Below, piece by piece: positions 55,230 to 64,000 of a stretch of 64,000 bases of DNA (positions within the stretch are counted from its first letter, which is position 1; each line of letters begins with the position of its first letter). Below the pieces are notes generated by a model, which saw only the letters and a list, made by a program, of their open reading frames with translations, made no database searches and was not told the DNA's origin. The position numbers and the translations under genes are program-made. Source of the DNA: Candidatus Sphingomonas phytovorans (lineage in GTDB: Bacteria > Pseudomonadota > Alphaproteobacteria > Sphingomonadales > Sphingomonadaceae); assembly GCA_029202385.1 (NCBI GenBank), contig CP119314.1, positions 64,501-128,500 of the forward strand, read 5' to 3'.

Positions 55230-55982
55230 GTGCCCCTACGGTCGGTGAACATTGGAAGCGAGGTCAACCCTCGCCTGGCCGAGGAGCTTGCTGCTCAGGG
55301 CTTCCTTCGTCCGGCGCCCGGCACGATCGACTGGTTACCGGCGCCTGCCCTGGATTCGAGCTGGAAGAGCTTCGCGGAATCGTGGGATCGGCTCGGGCTC
55401 GATCGATACATGGCCGATGGTGGCCGCTATCGCCGACGCCGTCACGCTGCATTGGCGATCACTCCGGACGCGATCAGGCGAAAGCCGCACCAGCCCCATT
55501 TCCAAAGCCGTGACTATAATCAGCTGAATGGAGATGTTCAGCGCTGGTTCGAGCCGATGGAGGACGCCATCGCCGACAGTCAGATGATGCGGCGCTTGCT
55601 CCGTGGCGCCACCCTTTGCTTCGAGGGAACTGGTGAAAGCTCCCTGGCCACTCAATGGCATGTCGAGCTGCATCAGTTCCGGATCGAGGCCACGGCGCAG
55701 AAGCCGGGTCGTCCGACCCCTGAGGGAATGCATCGCGACGGGGTCGATTGGGTGCTGGTGATGCTGATCGATCGAGTGAACGCCGGTGAAGGGGTGACCG
55801 AGATCCAGATTGCCGGTCGGCCGGAGATCGACCGCTTCACCCTGGCAGCACCGGGTGACGCCGTGCTTCTGGACGACCACCGCGTGTTGCATGGCGTCAC
55901 TCCGATCCGGCCGATCGATAAGGACATGCCGGCGTATCGCGATGTCTTCGTCGCGACATGGAAGGTGGAAGGCTCCGGCTGA
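55230..55982 (+). CDS. 2OG-Fe(II) dioxygenase (2OG-Fe_Oxy_2 family, isoleucine-dioxygenase-like)
   Basis: 250 aa. Iron facial triad visible as His-x-Asp in PEGMHRDGVDW and a distal His in DDHRVLHGVTPI; the following Arg (RPIDKDMPAYRDVF region) would bind 2-oxoglutarate. YRRRRHAALAITP and VELHQFRI match the family that includes L-isoleucine 4-hydroxylase, which hydroxylates free amino acids. GTG start with GTG 55245 as an alternative; the ribosome site is weak. 184 nt after ohyA on the same strand; could be co-transcribed. Substrate unknown. Confidence 0.8.
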   Translation: MPLRSVNIGSEVNPRLAEELAAQGFLRPAPGTIDWLPAPALDSSWKSFAESWDRLGLDRYMADGGRYRRRRHAALAITPDAIRRKPHQPHFQSRDYNQLNGDVQRWFEPMEDAIADSQMMRRLLRGATLCFEGTGESSLATQWHVELHQFRIEATAQKPGRPTPEGMHRDGVDWVLVMLIDRVNAGEGVTEIQIAGRPEIDRFTLAAPGDAVLLDDHRVLHGVTPIRPIDKDMPAYRDVFVATWKVEGSG

Positions 55983-56048
55983 GCTCATTTTTGCTAATGA
56001 GCAAGTCGCAGGACCGGGTGGTTGAAGGGGGCGGTTCGGCCACGCCCC
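55983..56048. terminator. two hairpins between convergent genes
   Basis: Stem GCTCATT/AATGAGC (55983-56002) starts right at the dioxygenase stop, and a GC-rich GGGGCG/CGCCCC stem follows at about 56027-56048. They lie between the dioxygenase and the convergent AraC gene and could serve both directions. No U-run on either side. Confidence 0.35.
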
Positions 56049-56081
56049 TGGACGAATCCGAACGGGGCCGACCGTGCGTCC

Positions 56082-56870
56082 TCAATCGGGCGGCCGCTGA
56101 TCCCGATCGAAATATGCGGTTGGGGACACGCCCAGTGTCCTGCGGAACATCGCGGCGAAGGCGCTTGGGCTGTCATACCCATGCTCCATCGCGACCTCCA
56201 GCACCGACACCCCGGCGGCGAGCCGGGGCAGGCTCAGCAGCAGCCGCATCCGCCGCAACCATTCGCCGAAGCTCATGCCGAGTTCGCGATGGAACATCCG
56301 TGCCAGCGTCCGCCCGCTGACATGGATGTCCGCGCCGAGACGCTCCAATGTCGCGGGCGCGGCCGGATTGGCGATGAGCCCAGCACAGAGGCGCGCAAGG
56401 CGCGGGTCGCGTGGCATCGGAACATGCAGGTACAAGCGTGGAGCCGCCTCGATCTCGTCGAGGATCAACTCCATGATCCGGGCGTCGCGCCCGCCCGTCG
56501 CATAATCGAGCGGGATAGACGTTGCCGCGACGATTGCCTCGCGCAGGAACGGCGACACCTCCAACACCTCGCAACATTGCGGCAGGCAGGCGCGGGCGTC
56601 GTCGCGCACGAACACCGTCCGCATGCTGACGTGGCCAGCGATCCGGATCGCATGCTCCTCATGAGGTGGCATCCACACAGCGCGGCCGGCGGGCACCACC
56701 CAGCTTCCCGCACGGCTGGTCACGGTCATCACCCCAGACAGCGTGTGGATGAGCTGCGCGCGCGGATGACGATGCGGCGCGACATGATCGCCGTCGGGAT
56801 GGTCGCTCGCCAGCGCCGAAACCGGGCGCGGCGCGCCTTCGCAATCTTCATAGGTGCGTAATCTGTCCAT
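56082..56870 (-). CDS. AraC-family regulator with cupin N-terminus
   Basis: 262 aa. Cupin ligand domain (HRHPRAQLIHTLSGVMTVTSRAGSWVVPAGRAVWMPPHEEHAI) and AraC HTH pair (LERLGADIHVSGRTLARMFHRELGMSFGEWLRRMRLL; VAMEHGYDSPSAFAAMFRRTLGVSPTAYF). The frame stays open to 57728, but the upstream part is the shadow of the efflux gene; the family N-terminus and divergence place the start at 56870. Divergent from the NodT-EmrA-EmrB operon (84 nt), thus its likely regulator. Confidence 0.88.
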   Translation of the reverse strand: MDRLRTYEDCEGAPRPVSALASDHPDGDHVAPHRHPRAQLIHTLSGVMTVTSRAGSWVVPAGRAVWMPPHEEHAIRIAGHVSMRTVFVRDDARACLPQCCEVLEVSPFLREAIVAATSIPLDYATGGRDARIMELILDEIEAAPRLYLHVPMPRDPRLARLCAGLIANPAAPATLERLGADIHVSGRTLARMFHRELGMSFGEWLRRMRLLLSLPRLAAGVSVLEVAMEHGYDSPSAFAAMFRRTLGVSPTAYFDRDQRPPD

Positions 56871-56954
56871 ATCGCGACGATGATTGTCATTCCTGAGAGA
56901 GAAGGACAAGCGATCGCATCGTAATGCTCGCCGCTCCGTCAGCCAGGAAGCGCC

Positions 56955-58457
56955 GTGAGTCATCCGTTTCGCAATGTCTGTGCATCCCTTCTCGCCGCGT
57001 CCGGGCTCGCCGGATGCGCGACGGGGCCATCCCGGCCGCCGCGCCCTACGATAACCGCACCAGCGGTGCTGGCAGACGATGGCGCGACGAACCCCGACGC
57101 GCCGGCCTCGCAATGGTGGAAACTGTTCGACGAGCCATCGCTCGACGCACTGGTCGAGGAGGCGCTGGCCAATAATCGCGATTTGCGGGTCGCCGCGGCG
57201 CGCCTGCTGCAAGCTCGCGCAAGCCTGAGCGAAACACGCGGGGCGCGGATGCCGACGACCGGCGTATCGGCCGACGCCGGCGCGGGCAGCACGCTGGAGG
57301 ATCAGATTGCCGCCGTGGCTGCGGGCGACGACCAGATCCGGTCGGGTTCGCGCTTTGGGCTGGGCATCGGCGTCGCATGGGAGGTCGACTTGTTCGGGCG
57401 GCTCCGCGCCGCGATCAGCGCGGCCAAAGCCGAGGCGCGGGCGGCGAGCGCGATGCAGGACGGTGTTCGGGTCGCGATCGCGGCGGGCGTGACCGAGGGC
57501 TGGGTGACGGCATGCGGCTTCGCCCATCAGGCCGATATCGCTCGCCGATCGCTCGCCGTGGCGCGGGAGGACCGCGAGCTTGCCGAGCGGATGCGCGCGG
57601 CGGGCATCGGCACGCCCGCCGACGTGCTGCAGGCGGAGGCGCTGGTCGCCCAGGCAGAGGCCGCGCTTCCTCCCCTGGAGGAAGCGCGTCACCGTGCGCT
57701 GACCGACCTCGCGGTTCTTACCGGCCATATCCCGACCGAGATGCCCGTCGCAGCGGCCGAATGCCGCGCGCCACCCAAGCTCGCGATCGCCATCCCGGTC
57801 GGCGACGGTGCCGCGCTCCTGCGTCGTCGCCCCGATCTGCGTGCCGCCGAACAGGCAGTGGCCGCCAGCACCGCGCGGATCGGCATCGCGGTCGGCGATC
57901 TTTATCCGCGCCTGTCGCTGGGCGGCACGGCGGCCTCATCTTCCCCATCGATCGACGGTCTCGGTGCGCGGCAGAATTTCGTATGGCGAGCCGGACCGCT
58001 GCTATCGTGGAGCTTTCCGAACCTCAGCGCAGCCCGCGCGCGGATCCATCGGGCGCGGGCGGGCGAAGCGGCGGCGCTGGCCGCTTTCGACTCGGCGATC
58101 CTGGGGGCGCTCAAGGAGGTGAACCAGGCTGCGGCAGGCTATGGGAGCCTTCTCAGCCGCAGCGAGCAGCTACGCGTCGCCGCCGATCGCATGTCGCGCG
58201 CCGCCGCGCTTGTCCGCGCCCGACGGAAGGCGGGAGATGCCACGGCATTCGAGGTGCTCGATGCCGATCGATCGGAAACGGCCGCGCAGTCCGCGCTCGC
58301 CGATGCCGATACCCGAGTCGCGGCCGCGCAGGTCGTGTTGTTCAAGACGCTGGGCGGCGGCTGGGAACAGGCCCCCGCCGTCACGCTGCCGCGTCCCCAA
58401 AGATCCAGCGCCGCCACGGCGGTGCCTTTTTCCGAGTATTCCCGTCATGACCGCTGA
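56955..58457 (+). CDS. efflux outer-membrane lipoprotein, NodT/OprM family
   Basis: 500 aa TolC-like channel. Lipoprotein signal with SGLAGC (Cys21). Two OEP repeats: WWKLFDEPSLDALVEEALANNRDLRVAAARLLQARA and RRRPDLRAAEQAVAASTARIGIAVGDLYPRLSLGG are standard. GTG start with AGGA upstream. Forms the outer-membrane exit of the pump with the two following gene products; its stop overlaps the EmrA-like start by 11 nt. Confidence 0.92.
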   Translation: MSHPFRNVCASLLAASGLAGCATGPSRPPRPTITAPAVLADDGATNPDAPASQWWKLFDEPSLDALVEEALANNRDLRVAAARLLQARASLSETRGARMPTTGVSADAGAGSTLEDQIAAVAAGDDQIRSGSRFGLGIGVAWEVDLFGRLRAAISAAKAEARAASAMQDGVRVAIAAGVTEGWVTACGFAHQADIARRSLAVAREDRELAERMRAAGIGTPADVLQAEALVAQAEAALPPLEEARHRALTDLAVLTGHIPTEMPVAAAECRAPPKLAIAIPVGDGAALLRRRPDLRAAEQAVAASTARIGIAVGDLYPRLSLGGTAASSSPSIDGLGARQNFVWRAGPLLSWSFPNLSAARARIHRARAGEAAALAAFDSAILGALKEVNQAAAGYGSLLSRSEQLRVAADRMSRAAALVRARRKAGDATAFEVLDADRSETAAQSALADADTRVAAAQVVLFKTLGGGWEQAPAVTLPRPQRSSAATAVPFSEYSRHDR

Positions 58458-59565
58458 CCTTGCTTCCGACACTCAGGCCCCAGGCACTGCTCGACCATCG
58501 CGACGTCCCATGCTGGTCGCGGCCGGCGCGCTGGCGCTGCTTGCCGTCACCGGGTTCGCGCTTCATTGGTGGAGCGTCGGCCGCTTCCTGATCGAGACCG
58601 ACAATGCCTATGTGCGCGCTGACGTCGTCGCGATCGCGCCGCGCGTCGCGGGCAATATCGTCTCGGTTGCGGTCGCCGACAATCAGCGGGTGCGCGCGGG
58701 TGACATTCTCGCGCGGATCGATGATCGCGATTACCGCATCAGGGTTGCTGAAGCGGAAGGCGCCGCGGCGGCAGCGCGGGCGGATATATCCGCCGCGGCG
58801 GCGCGGATCGCCAATCTCGACGCGCGATCGACACAGCAGCGCAGCGCGATTGCACAGGATGTCGCGGCGGTCTCCGCGCGGGCGGCTGACGCTCACCTCG
58901 CCACGCTCGCCTATCGCCGCCAGTCCGATCTCGCCCGCCAACAGATCACGAGCACCCGGATGCTCGAAACCGCCGAGGCCGATGCCGGCCGTACGGGCGC
59001 TGGCCTGGCCGAAGCACGCGCAAAGCTCGCCACGTCGCGCGATGCCCTGCCGGTGCTGGCAACCGAACGGCACGCCGCCGCCGCTGATCTGGACAAGGCG
59101 AAAGCCGCGCTGCGCCGGTCGGAAGCAGTGCTCGATGCCGCTCGGCTCGATCTCGATCGCACTGTGATCCGCGCGCCGGTCGCCGGGCTGGTCGGGCAAC
59201 GCGTCGTGCGCGCCGGCCAATATGCCGAGGTGGGAACGCCGTTGATGGCCCTGGTGCCGGGGACGGCCTTTGTCGTCGCCAACTACAAGGAAACCCAGGT
59301 CGCGCGAGTCCGCCCCGGCCAGCCGGTACGGATCATGATCGATGCGTTCGGCGGCGCTGCGCTCAACGGTCATGTCGACAGTTTCGCGCCCGCCTCCGGT
59401 GCGCAATTCGCGCTGTTGCCGCCTGACAACGCCACCGGCAATTTCACCAAGATCGTTCAGCGCATGCCTTTGCGCATCCGCATCGATGCGGGCCAGTCGC
59501 AAGCTGGCGGGTTGCGCCCCGGCATGTCGGTGGAGACCATCGTCGACACGCGCGGCAACCGCTAA
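58447..59565 (+). CDS. HlyD/EmrA-family membrane fusion protein
   Basis: 372 aa. One N-terminal membrane helix (LVAAGALALLAVTGFALHW), then biotinyl-lipoyl half (TDNAYVRADVVAIAPRVAGNIVSVAVADNQRVRAGDILARID), a long alpha-hairpin rich in Ala, and the second lipoyl half (DRTVIRAPVAGLVGQRVVRAGQYAEVG). TDNAYV is diagnostic of the EmrA group that works with DHA2 MFS pumps. The ATG overlaps the NodT stop, and its stop overlaps the next start (TAATG). Confidence 0.93.
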   Translation: MTADLASDTQAPGTARPSRRPMLVAAGALALLAVTGFALHWWSVGRFLIETDNAYVRADVVAIAPRVAGNIVSVAVADNQRVRAGDILARIDDRDYRIRVAEAEGAAAAARADISAAAARIANLDARSTQQRSAIAQDVAAVSARAADAHLATLAYRRQSDLARQQITSTRMLETAEADAGRTGAGLAEARAKLATSRDALPVLATERHAAAADLDKAKAALRRSEAVLDAARLDLDRTVIRAPVAGLVGQRVVRAGQYAEVGTPLMALVPGTAFVVANYKETQVARVRPGQPVRIMIDAFGGAALNGHVDSFAPASGAQFALLPPDNATGNFTKIVQRMPLRIRIDAGQSQAGGLRPGMSVETIVDTRGNR

Positions 59566-61145
59566 TGGCGACGCAGGCGCAAGCGGCCGCGAACCCCGAT
59601 CATGTGTCGCTCCGCGCTTGGGTCGCGGTGCTGGGGGGCGTCGTCGGGTGCTTCATGGCGGGCATGAACGTCCACGTCACCAATGCCTCGCTGCCTGATG
59701 TCCGCGGATCGCTCGGCGCGTCGTTCGAGGAGGGATCATGGATCACAACCGCCTATCTGGTCGCGGAGATCATCATCATCCCGATGACCGGCTGGCTGGT
59801 GTCGGTCTTTTCGACGCGGCGCGTGCTGATGGTTGGGACCGGTGGCTTCGTCCTGTTCTCGATCGCCTGTTCGCTTGCCCCCGATATCAACACGATGATC
59901 GTCGCCCGCGCGCTGCAAGGGGCGTTCGGAGGCGTGCTGATTCCCTTGTCGTTCCAGATCATCGTCACCGAATTGCCGCCGTCCAGGCATCCGTTCGGGA
60001 TGGCCTTGTTCGCGGTCGCCAACAATGTCGCGCAGGCGGCCGGCCCCTCGCTCGGCGGCTGGCTGACCGATGCCTATAGCTGGCGCTGGATATTCTATCT
60101 TCAGGTCCCGCCCGGCCTGCTGTTGCTCGCGGCGATCGGCTGGGCCACGCCGCGCAGCGCACTGTCGCTCGGGAAGCTGCGTAGTGGCGACTGGAGCGGG
60201 ATCGTCGCCATGGCGGTTGGTCTCTCCGCCTTGCAGATCGTGCTGGAGGAGGGCGGGCGCAAGGACTGGTTCGCCTCCTCCTACATCGTCGGCATGACGG
60301 CGATCGCCACGCTGTTCCTTGTCGCCTTCGTCATCATTCAACTGCGCCGGCGGAACCCGCTGATCAACCTGCGTCTCCTCGGCCGCTACAATTTCGGGCT
60401 GGCCAGCCTGATGCAATTCACCTTCGGCGCGATCGTGTTCGGGGTGGTCTTTCTGGTGCCCAATTATTTCGCGGAGGCACATGGCTATAATGCGGCACAG
60501 ATCGGCCTGACGATGATCCCCTATGGCCTGATCCAGCTCGTCATGTCCTTCGCCACACCCCGGCTGATGAAATGGACGAGCGTGCAGACGATCATCATCC
60601 TCGGCTTCGTCGTCATGGCGGCGGGGTGCCTGATGAACATCCATCTCGACGGGGATGCCGCGGCGAACGTGATCGTGCCGTCGCTGGTGGTGCGCGGCAT
60701 CGGCCAGTCGTTCATCGTCGTCGCGCTGGGTGTGATGGCGGTCGACGGGCTGGAGAAGTCGGAGATCGGCTCGGCCTCGGGGTTGTTTTCCACCGTTCGC
60801 AATATCGGCGGCGCGATCGGCATCGCGGCGGCCGGCCAGTTCGTGGTCGAGCGCGAGAAGCTCCACGCAGCGCGGATCGGCGAAGCGGTCAGCCCTTATT
60901 CGCCCGAGTTCCACGAGCGCATGATCGGCATGGTGCGCGCCTTCGCGCACCAGCAGATTGACCGCGTATCAGCGTTTCACGGGCTCCAGGCGGCTGGATT
61001 GCGGCAACAGTCATTGGCGCTGATGAACCGGATCGTCCATCACGATGCGCTGCTGCTCGCCTATAGCGACGCTTTCCTGATTGCCGGTTCGGCCATGCTG
61101 GCGTGTGCTTGTGGCGGCGCCTTCCTCAAACGAAGACGAGGCTAG
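59565..61145 (+). CDS. EmrB/QacA-type MFS drug exporter (DHA2)
   Basis: 526 aa, about 14 membrane helices. Motifs: NVHVTNASLPDVRGSLGASFEEGSWITTAYLVAEIIIIPMTGWL, RALQGAFGGVLIPLS and GWLTDAYSWRWIFYLQVPPGLLLL are hallmarks of EmrB. Exports hydrophobic compounds by proton antiport through the EmrA and NodT partners. Third gene of the coupled operon. Confidence 0.94.
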   Translation: MATQAQAAANPDHVSLRAWVAVLGGVVGCFMAGMNVHVTNASLPDVRGSLGASFEEGSWITTAYLVAEIIIIPMTGWLVSVFSTRRVLMVGTGGFVLFSIACSLAPDINTMIVARALQGAFGGVLIPLSFQIIVTELPPSRHPFGMALFAVANNVAQAAGPSLGGWLTDAYSWRWIFYLQVPPGLLLLAAIGWATPRSALSLGKLRSGDWSGIVAMAVGLSALQIVLEEGGRKDWFASSYIVGMTAIATLFLVAFVIIQLRRRNPLINLRLLGRYNFGLASLMQFTFGAIVFGVVFLVPNYFAEAHGYNAAQIGLTMIPYGLIQLVMSFATPRLMKWTSVQTIIILGFVVMAAGCLMNIHLDGDAAANVIVPSLVVRGIGQSFIVVALGVMAVDGLEKSEIGSASGLFSTVRNIGGAIGIAAAGQFVVEREKLHAARIGEAVSPYSPEFHERMIGMVRAFAHQQIDRVSAFHGLQAAGLRQQSLALMNRIVHHDALLLAYSDAFLIAGSAMLACACGGAFLKRRRG

Positions 61146-61223
61146 GAAGGTGGACACCTGGCCGTCGCGGCGTGTGAAACCGGGCCTGCCTTCAGCCCGT
61201 CATCAACGGGACGAATGTCAGTT

Positions 61224-61730
61224 TCAGCGCGGCTCGAGTCCCGCTATCAGCATGGCCCAGTTGCTTTGGAATTCCTGTTCTTGCAGCGCAACATTCGCCT
61301 CGTCACCGATCACTGACATCGCGCGCATGACCGGGCCGCTGATGACGGCGTCGAACAGCAGTCGCAGAATCTCGGCGGGATCGGCCGGGAGCAGCAGGCC
61401 ATCGGCTTGCGCTTCGGAAATGAGCTCGATCAGACTGTCGGAGATCGGGCTCGGCTCCTGCGCGAGGCCTTTGCCAACGACGGCTGCTTCACTGAAGGCG
61501 ATCCTCCTGTAGGCGATCAGCCGGGGTTCAAGATTGACGTCGTAGAGCCGCATCGCTGCGCGCAGACGTTCCAGGCCGTTCCCCCGGCGGCTGATCGAGA
61601 AGTCCGCGAAGCGCTTGTCCGTATCTTCCCGTATCTGTCGGATCGCGCTGCCGAACAAGGCAAGCTTGGACGGAAAGCGCCGATACACCGTATCCCGACC
61701 TACGCCGCATGCGGTGACGACCTGTTCCAT
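61224..61730 (-). pseudogene. TetR-family regulator, 5'-truncated
   Basis: 168 aa. Helices 2-3 of the HTH (SMEQVVTACGVGRDTVYRRFPSKLALF) and the whole C-terminal domain are present, but helix 1 (about 20 residues normally before QGYGATS) is replaced by unrelated sequence. No ATG, GTG or TTG occurs in this frame between 61731 and the stop at 61824. Probably non-functional in DNA binding, or active only as a shortened form. It shares its breakpoint with the PepSY fragment on the other strand. Confidence 0.7.
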
Positions 61731-61753
61731 CGACGTCGCACCATAGCCCTGGG

Positions 61754-62395
61754 ATGGCGCAGCAGGGGCAATCGAGCCCGGCCGGGGCCGATCGCGCTTC
61801 GCTCGACACCATCGCCGCGGCGGTCAGAAAGACCGAACCCAGCATGACGGTGACGACGATTGCCTTTCCCGGCACGCCGTTTTCCAGCGGAAATCACATC
61901 GCCATCTTTCTCACGGGGAACAGTCCGCTCACCAGCCGTATCCTCAAGCCGGCGCTGGCCGATGCGCGGACGGGCGAGATCGTCGCGGTTCGGGACATGC
62001 CCTGGTACGCGACCGCGTTGTTCATGTCGCAGTCGCTTCATTTCGGCGACTATGGCGGTCTGGCGCTCAAGGTCGCGTGGGCGGTGATGGATGTGATAGC
62101 GATCGTTATTTTGGGGAGCGGCATCTACCTCTGGGTCGTGCGCCAGCGCCGGATGCGGGGCTATGGTCCGCCAAAGGACGCCGGCGACAGGCCGCCTGTC
62201 CGCCGGGCAAGGCTCTCACGATGGAAACAGTGGAAGCTGCCTCTCTCGCTGGCCCTGCTGACGATTATCGGGCTTGCCGTGTCGTTGATCTGGGCTGGCC
62301 TTTGGGTGGCCACGGCGTCGGCAGCGCTGTCCATCGCAATCGGCGTCATGATCGTGGGCGCCGCACAGAAGCGTCGTCCCGAACATCGCAAATGA
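61754..62395 (+). pseudogene. PepSY-associated TM protein, 5'-truncated
   Basis: Up to 213 aa corresponding to the C-terminal half of a PepSY_TM protein: DRASLDTIAAAVRKTEPSMTV, HIAIFLTGNSPLTSRILKPALADARTGEIVAVRDMPWY, LHFGDYGGLALKVAWAVMDVIAIVILGSGIYLWVVRQRR, and a last membrane pair. The N-terminal membrane helix and first PepSY domain (about 180 residues) are missing. These proteins often accompany siderophore TBDRs. The leading residues MAQQGQSSPAGA are not family-like, and no ribosome site precedes the ATG. Confidence 0.7.
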
Positions 62396-62401
62396 TGACG
62401 A

Positions 62402-62665
62402 TTACGTTTGTCCGAGAATGCCAGTTCCTGCCGGCCAGCGCGGGCCATGTGCCGCTGACCGGTTTACCAGCGATACCGGCGGCTTGTTGCCGATCGCGTT
62501 ATGTGGCCGCACCTCGCTACAGTCTCTGCGCCAAGCCTCGCATTTTCCGACCACATCGTCGGTTGCCCTGCCAGGCCGCGAGAAATCCAGCGTGACGTTC
62601 TTTAGATACGCCCGCAGATCGAGGTTTCGGGAGACGAACTCGCTGCGCTGGTCGGCCCGGAGCAA
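62402..62665 (-). pseudogene. IS3-family transposase (OrfB) remnant
   Basis: Fragment SEFVSRNLDLRAYLKNVTLDFSRPG, then after an internal deletion CEAWRRDCSEVRPHNAIGNKPPVSLVN. In intact IS3/IS407-type OrfB the segment with the catalytic Glu (FIEAFNGRFR-type) lies between these pieces; it is missing here. No OrfA or terminal repeats seen. Insertion and decay here may have caused the nearby gene truncations. Confidence 0.7.
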
Positions 62666-62863
62666 GGCCGGATAGCCGACCTCGCAGCTCTACCGTCCAG
62701 CGCCTGCGACCCGATACCCGCTCAGCATTGCAACCGAATACTGTTTCGACGGCCGGGATGACCCACGCGCATGACGATTGCCTGACATCGCGCGTCAAAG
62801 GGCTGAGGCGCATGACAGAGGGACTTAAGTCCTGGGCGCGCCGCATCTTGGAAGGGGATCATC

Positions 62864-64000
62864 ATGGCACGCGCATTCAAGCTCAATCTGGTCGGAACAT
62901 CGATGCTAATGTCCGCACTCGCCGGGACGAGCCTGTTGGCCGCGACGGCAGAGGCGCAGACAACACCAGCTGGGGCGAATCCCGAGGTGGAGGGCGATAT
63001 CGTCGTCACCGCACGGAAGCGCTCGGAGCGTCTACAGGATACGCCGGTTCCGGTTACCGTGCTCAACTCCTCGACGCTGGTCGCGCGCAATCAGACGCGG
63101 CTGCAGGACTATTTCGCGCAAGTCCCTGGTCTCAGCATCAATCCCGCTGGCGATGGCACCAGCAACATCATGCTTCGCGGCATTTCGACCGGCAACTTCG
63201 GCAATCCGACGGTTGCGGTGACGATCGACGATGTGCCGTTCGGGGCGTCAACGGCGCTTGGCGGCGGACAATTGCTGCAGCCTGACCTCGATCCGGCCAT
63301 CCTGTCCCAGATTGAGGTGCTGCGCGGGCCACAGGGCACGCTTTACGGTGCGGCGAGCCTTGGTGGCCTGATCAAATATGTCACGATCAACCCCTCGACC
63401 AACGAGCTCTCCGGCCGGGTCGAGGCCGATATCAGCGATACTCACAAGGGCGGTATCGGCTATGGCCTTCGCGGTTCGATCAACGTGCCGGTCACGCCTA
63501 CACTTGCCATTTTCGCCAGTGGCTTTTCGCGGCGGAGCGCTGGCTACGTCGACAATGTCATGACCGGCAAGGACGATGTGAATTCGATCGACGTCTACGG
63601 CGGCCGACTCTCTCTCTTGTGGACGCCGGTTTCGGAACTTTCGGTGAAGCTCAGCGCACTCTACCAGCATACGAAAGGCGACGGCTCGGCCTATGTCTTC
63701 ACCGATTATTATCATCGCGCGCTGAACGGCGATCTGACGCAATCGCTCATGCCGGACAGCGGCTCGTACCGGGCGCGGACGTTGCTGCTTACCGCGAACG
63801 TCGATTATGATCTCGGCCCCGCGACCCTGAGTTCGGTCACCGGCTACGGCCGCAACAACTATTTCTCGGGTTCGGATTATCCCGCGATCGCGGCGGGGCG
63901 ATTGTATAACGATTTCGGGCTGCGCAAGGTGACGGAGGAATTGCGCCTCAGCTCGAAGCCCGGCGCCAAGCTCGAGTGGCTGATCGGCGCCTTCTACGAC
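62864..64000 (+). CDS. TonB-dependent receptor, 3'-truncated by window edge
   Basis: First 379 codons. Signal peptide MARAFKLNLVGTSMLMSALA...AEAQ; plug with DIVVTARKRSERLQDTPVPVTVL, MLRGISTGNFG and IEVLRGPQGTLYGAASLGGLIKYVT; barrel start follows (GRVEADISDTHKGG, GYVDNVMTGKDDVNSIDVYGGRLSLLW). AAGGGG lies 6 nt before the ATG. The frame is open to the last base (LIGAFYD). A PepSY-TM gene directly upstream would be a usual partner, but here it is broken. Confidence 0.9.
   Translation, partial: MARAFKLNLVGTSMLMSALAGTSLLAATAEAQTTPAGANPEVEGDIVVTARKRSERLQDTPVPVTVLNSSTLVARNQTRLQDYFAQVPGLSINPAGDGTSNIMLRGISTGNFGNPTVAVTIDDVPFGASTALGGGQLLQPDLDPAILSQIEVLRGPQGTLYGAASLGGLIKYVTINPSTNELSGRVEADISDTHKGGIGYGLRGSINVPVTPTLAIFASGFSRRSAGYVDNVMTGKDDVNSIDVYGGRLSLLWTPVSELSVKLSALYQHTKGDGSAYVFTDYYHRALNGDLTQSLMPDSGSYRARTLLLTANVDYDLGPATLSSVTGYGRNNYFSGSDYPAIAAGRLYNDFGLRKVTEELRLSSKPGAKLEWLIGAFYD

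Noticed and set aside
56871..57728. Long N-terminal extension of the AraC frame
   Set aside because: The extension is antisense to the NodT gene and not AraC-like; the regulator starts at 56870.
1..64000. CRISPR arrays, rRNA genes and a replication origin
   Set aside because: Searched by eye for regular spaced repeats, rRNA-like stretches and DnaA-box clusters; none seen.

Overview
The window is about 64 kb of high-GC DNA. Dense short-spaced operons, four intact or partial TonB-dependent receptors (TBDRs) plus one cut by the window edge's neighbourhood, a three-subunit pntA1/pntA2/pntB transhydrogenase and oleate hydratase point to a sphingomonad (Alphaproteobacteria, Sphingomonadales). This is an inference from gene content; no rRNA or other taxonomic marker is present.

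1-12.2 kb is a sulfur-scavenging block. It holds the end of an Rrf2-type regulator with Fe-S-like cysteines, ssuD, and an opposed operon of TBDR, a second flavin monooxygenase (NtaA/SnaA-like), a 24-codon leader ORF and ssuA-ssuC-ssuB. After these come a cysteine-synthase-type enzyme, a cation/dicarboxylate-or-amino-acid symporter, a 1-Cys peroxiredoxin and a class C26 glutamine amidotransferase. A 17-bp palindrome of the form TCTACT-N5-AGTRGR lies in front of ssuD, the TBDR operon and the symporter operon, and probably defines one regulon. 12.3-18 kb holds a subclass B3 metallo-beta-lactamase, htpG with a clear sigma-32-type promoter, and an AraC regulator divergent from two SDR genes.

18.1-32 kb looks like one uptake-and-catabolism locus: MHS-type MFS transporter, M20D amidohydrolase, penicillin-acylase-family Ntn hydrolase, a LysR regulator divergent from leuC-like/leuD-like/haloacetate-dehalogenase-like genes, then a TBDR and a secreted S9 peptidase. 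33.7-41.2 kb holds a second specialised locus, read leftward: a very large MalT-like LuxR regulator, hydantoinase/oxoprolinase HyuA, a DUF917 (S-methyl-thiohydantoin-desulfurase-type) protein and a TBDR, the last three with overlapping stop and start codons.

41.4-47.8 kb is mobile DNA: a 3' fragment of a TraA relaxase, a complete IS630-family element (TA-flanked, 42080-43127), a secreted protein of unknown function, a Fic protein, a 3' fragment of tRNA-Glu(CTC) that looks like an attachment site, a tyrosine recombinase and an HTH-like companion protein. This abuts the core pntA1A2B operon. From 51.3 kb onward are a LysR regulator/alpha-beta hydrolase pair, oleate hydratase, a 2-oxoglutarate/Fe(II) dioxygenase, and an AraC regulator divergent from a NodT-EmrA-EmrB tripartite efflux operon. 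A scar follows at 61.7 kb, where a TetR gene and a PepSY-TM gene have both lost their 5' ends, then an IS3-type transposase remnant and the 5' part of another TBDR that runs off the window.
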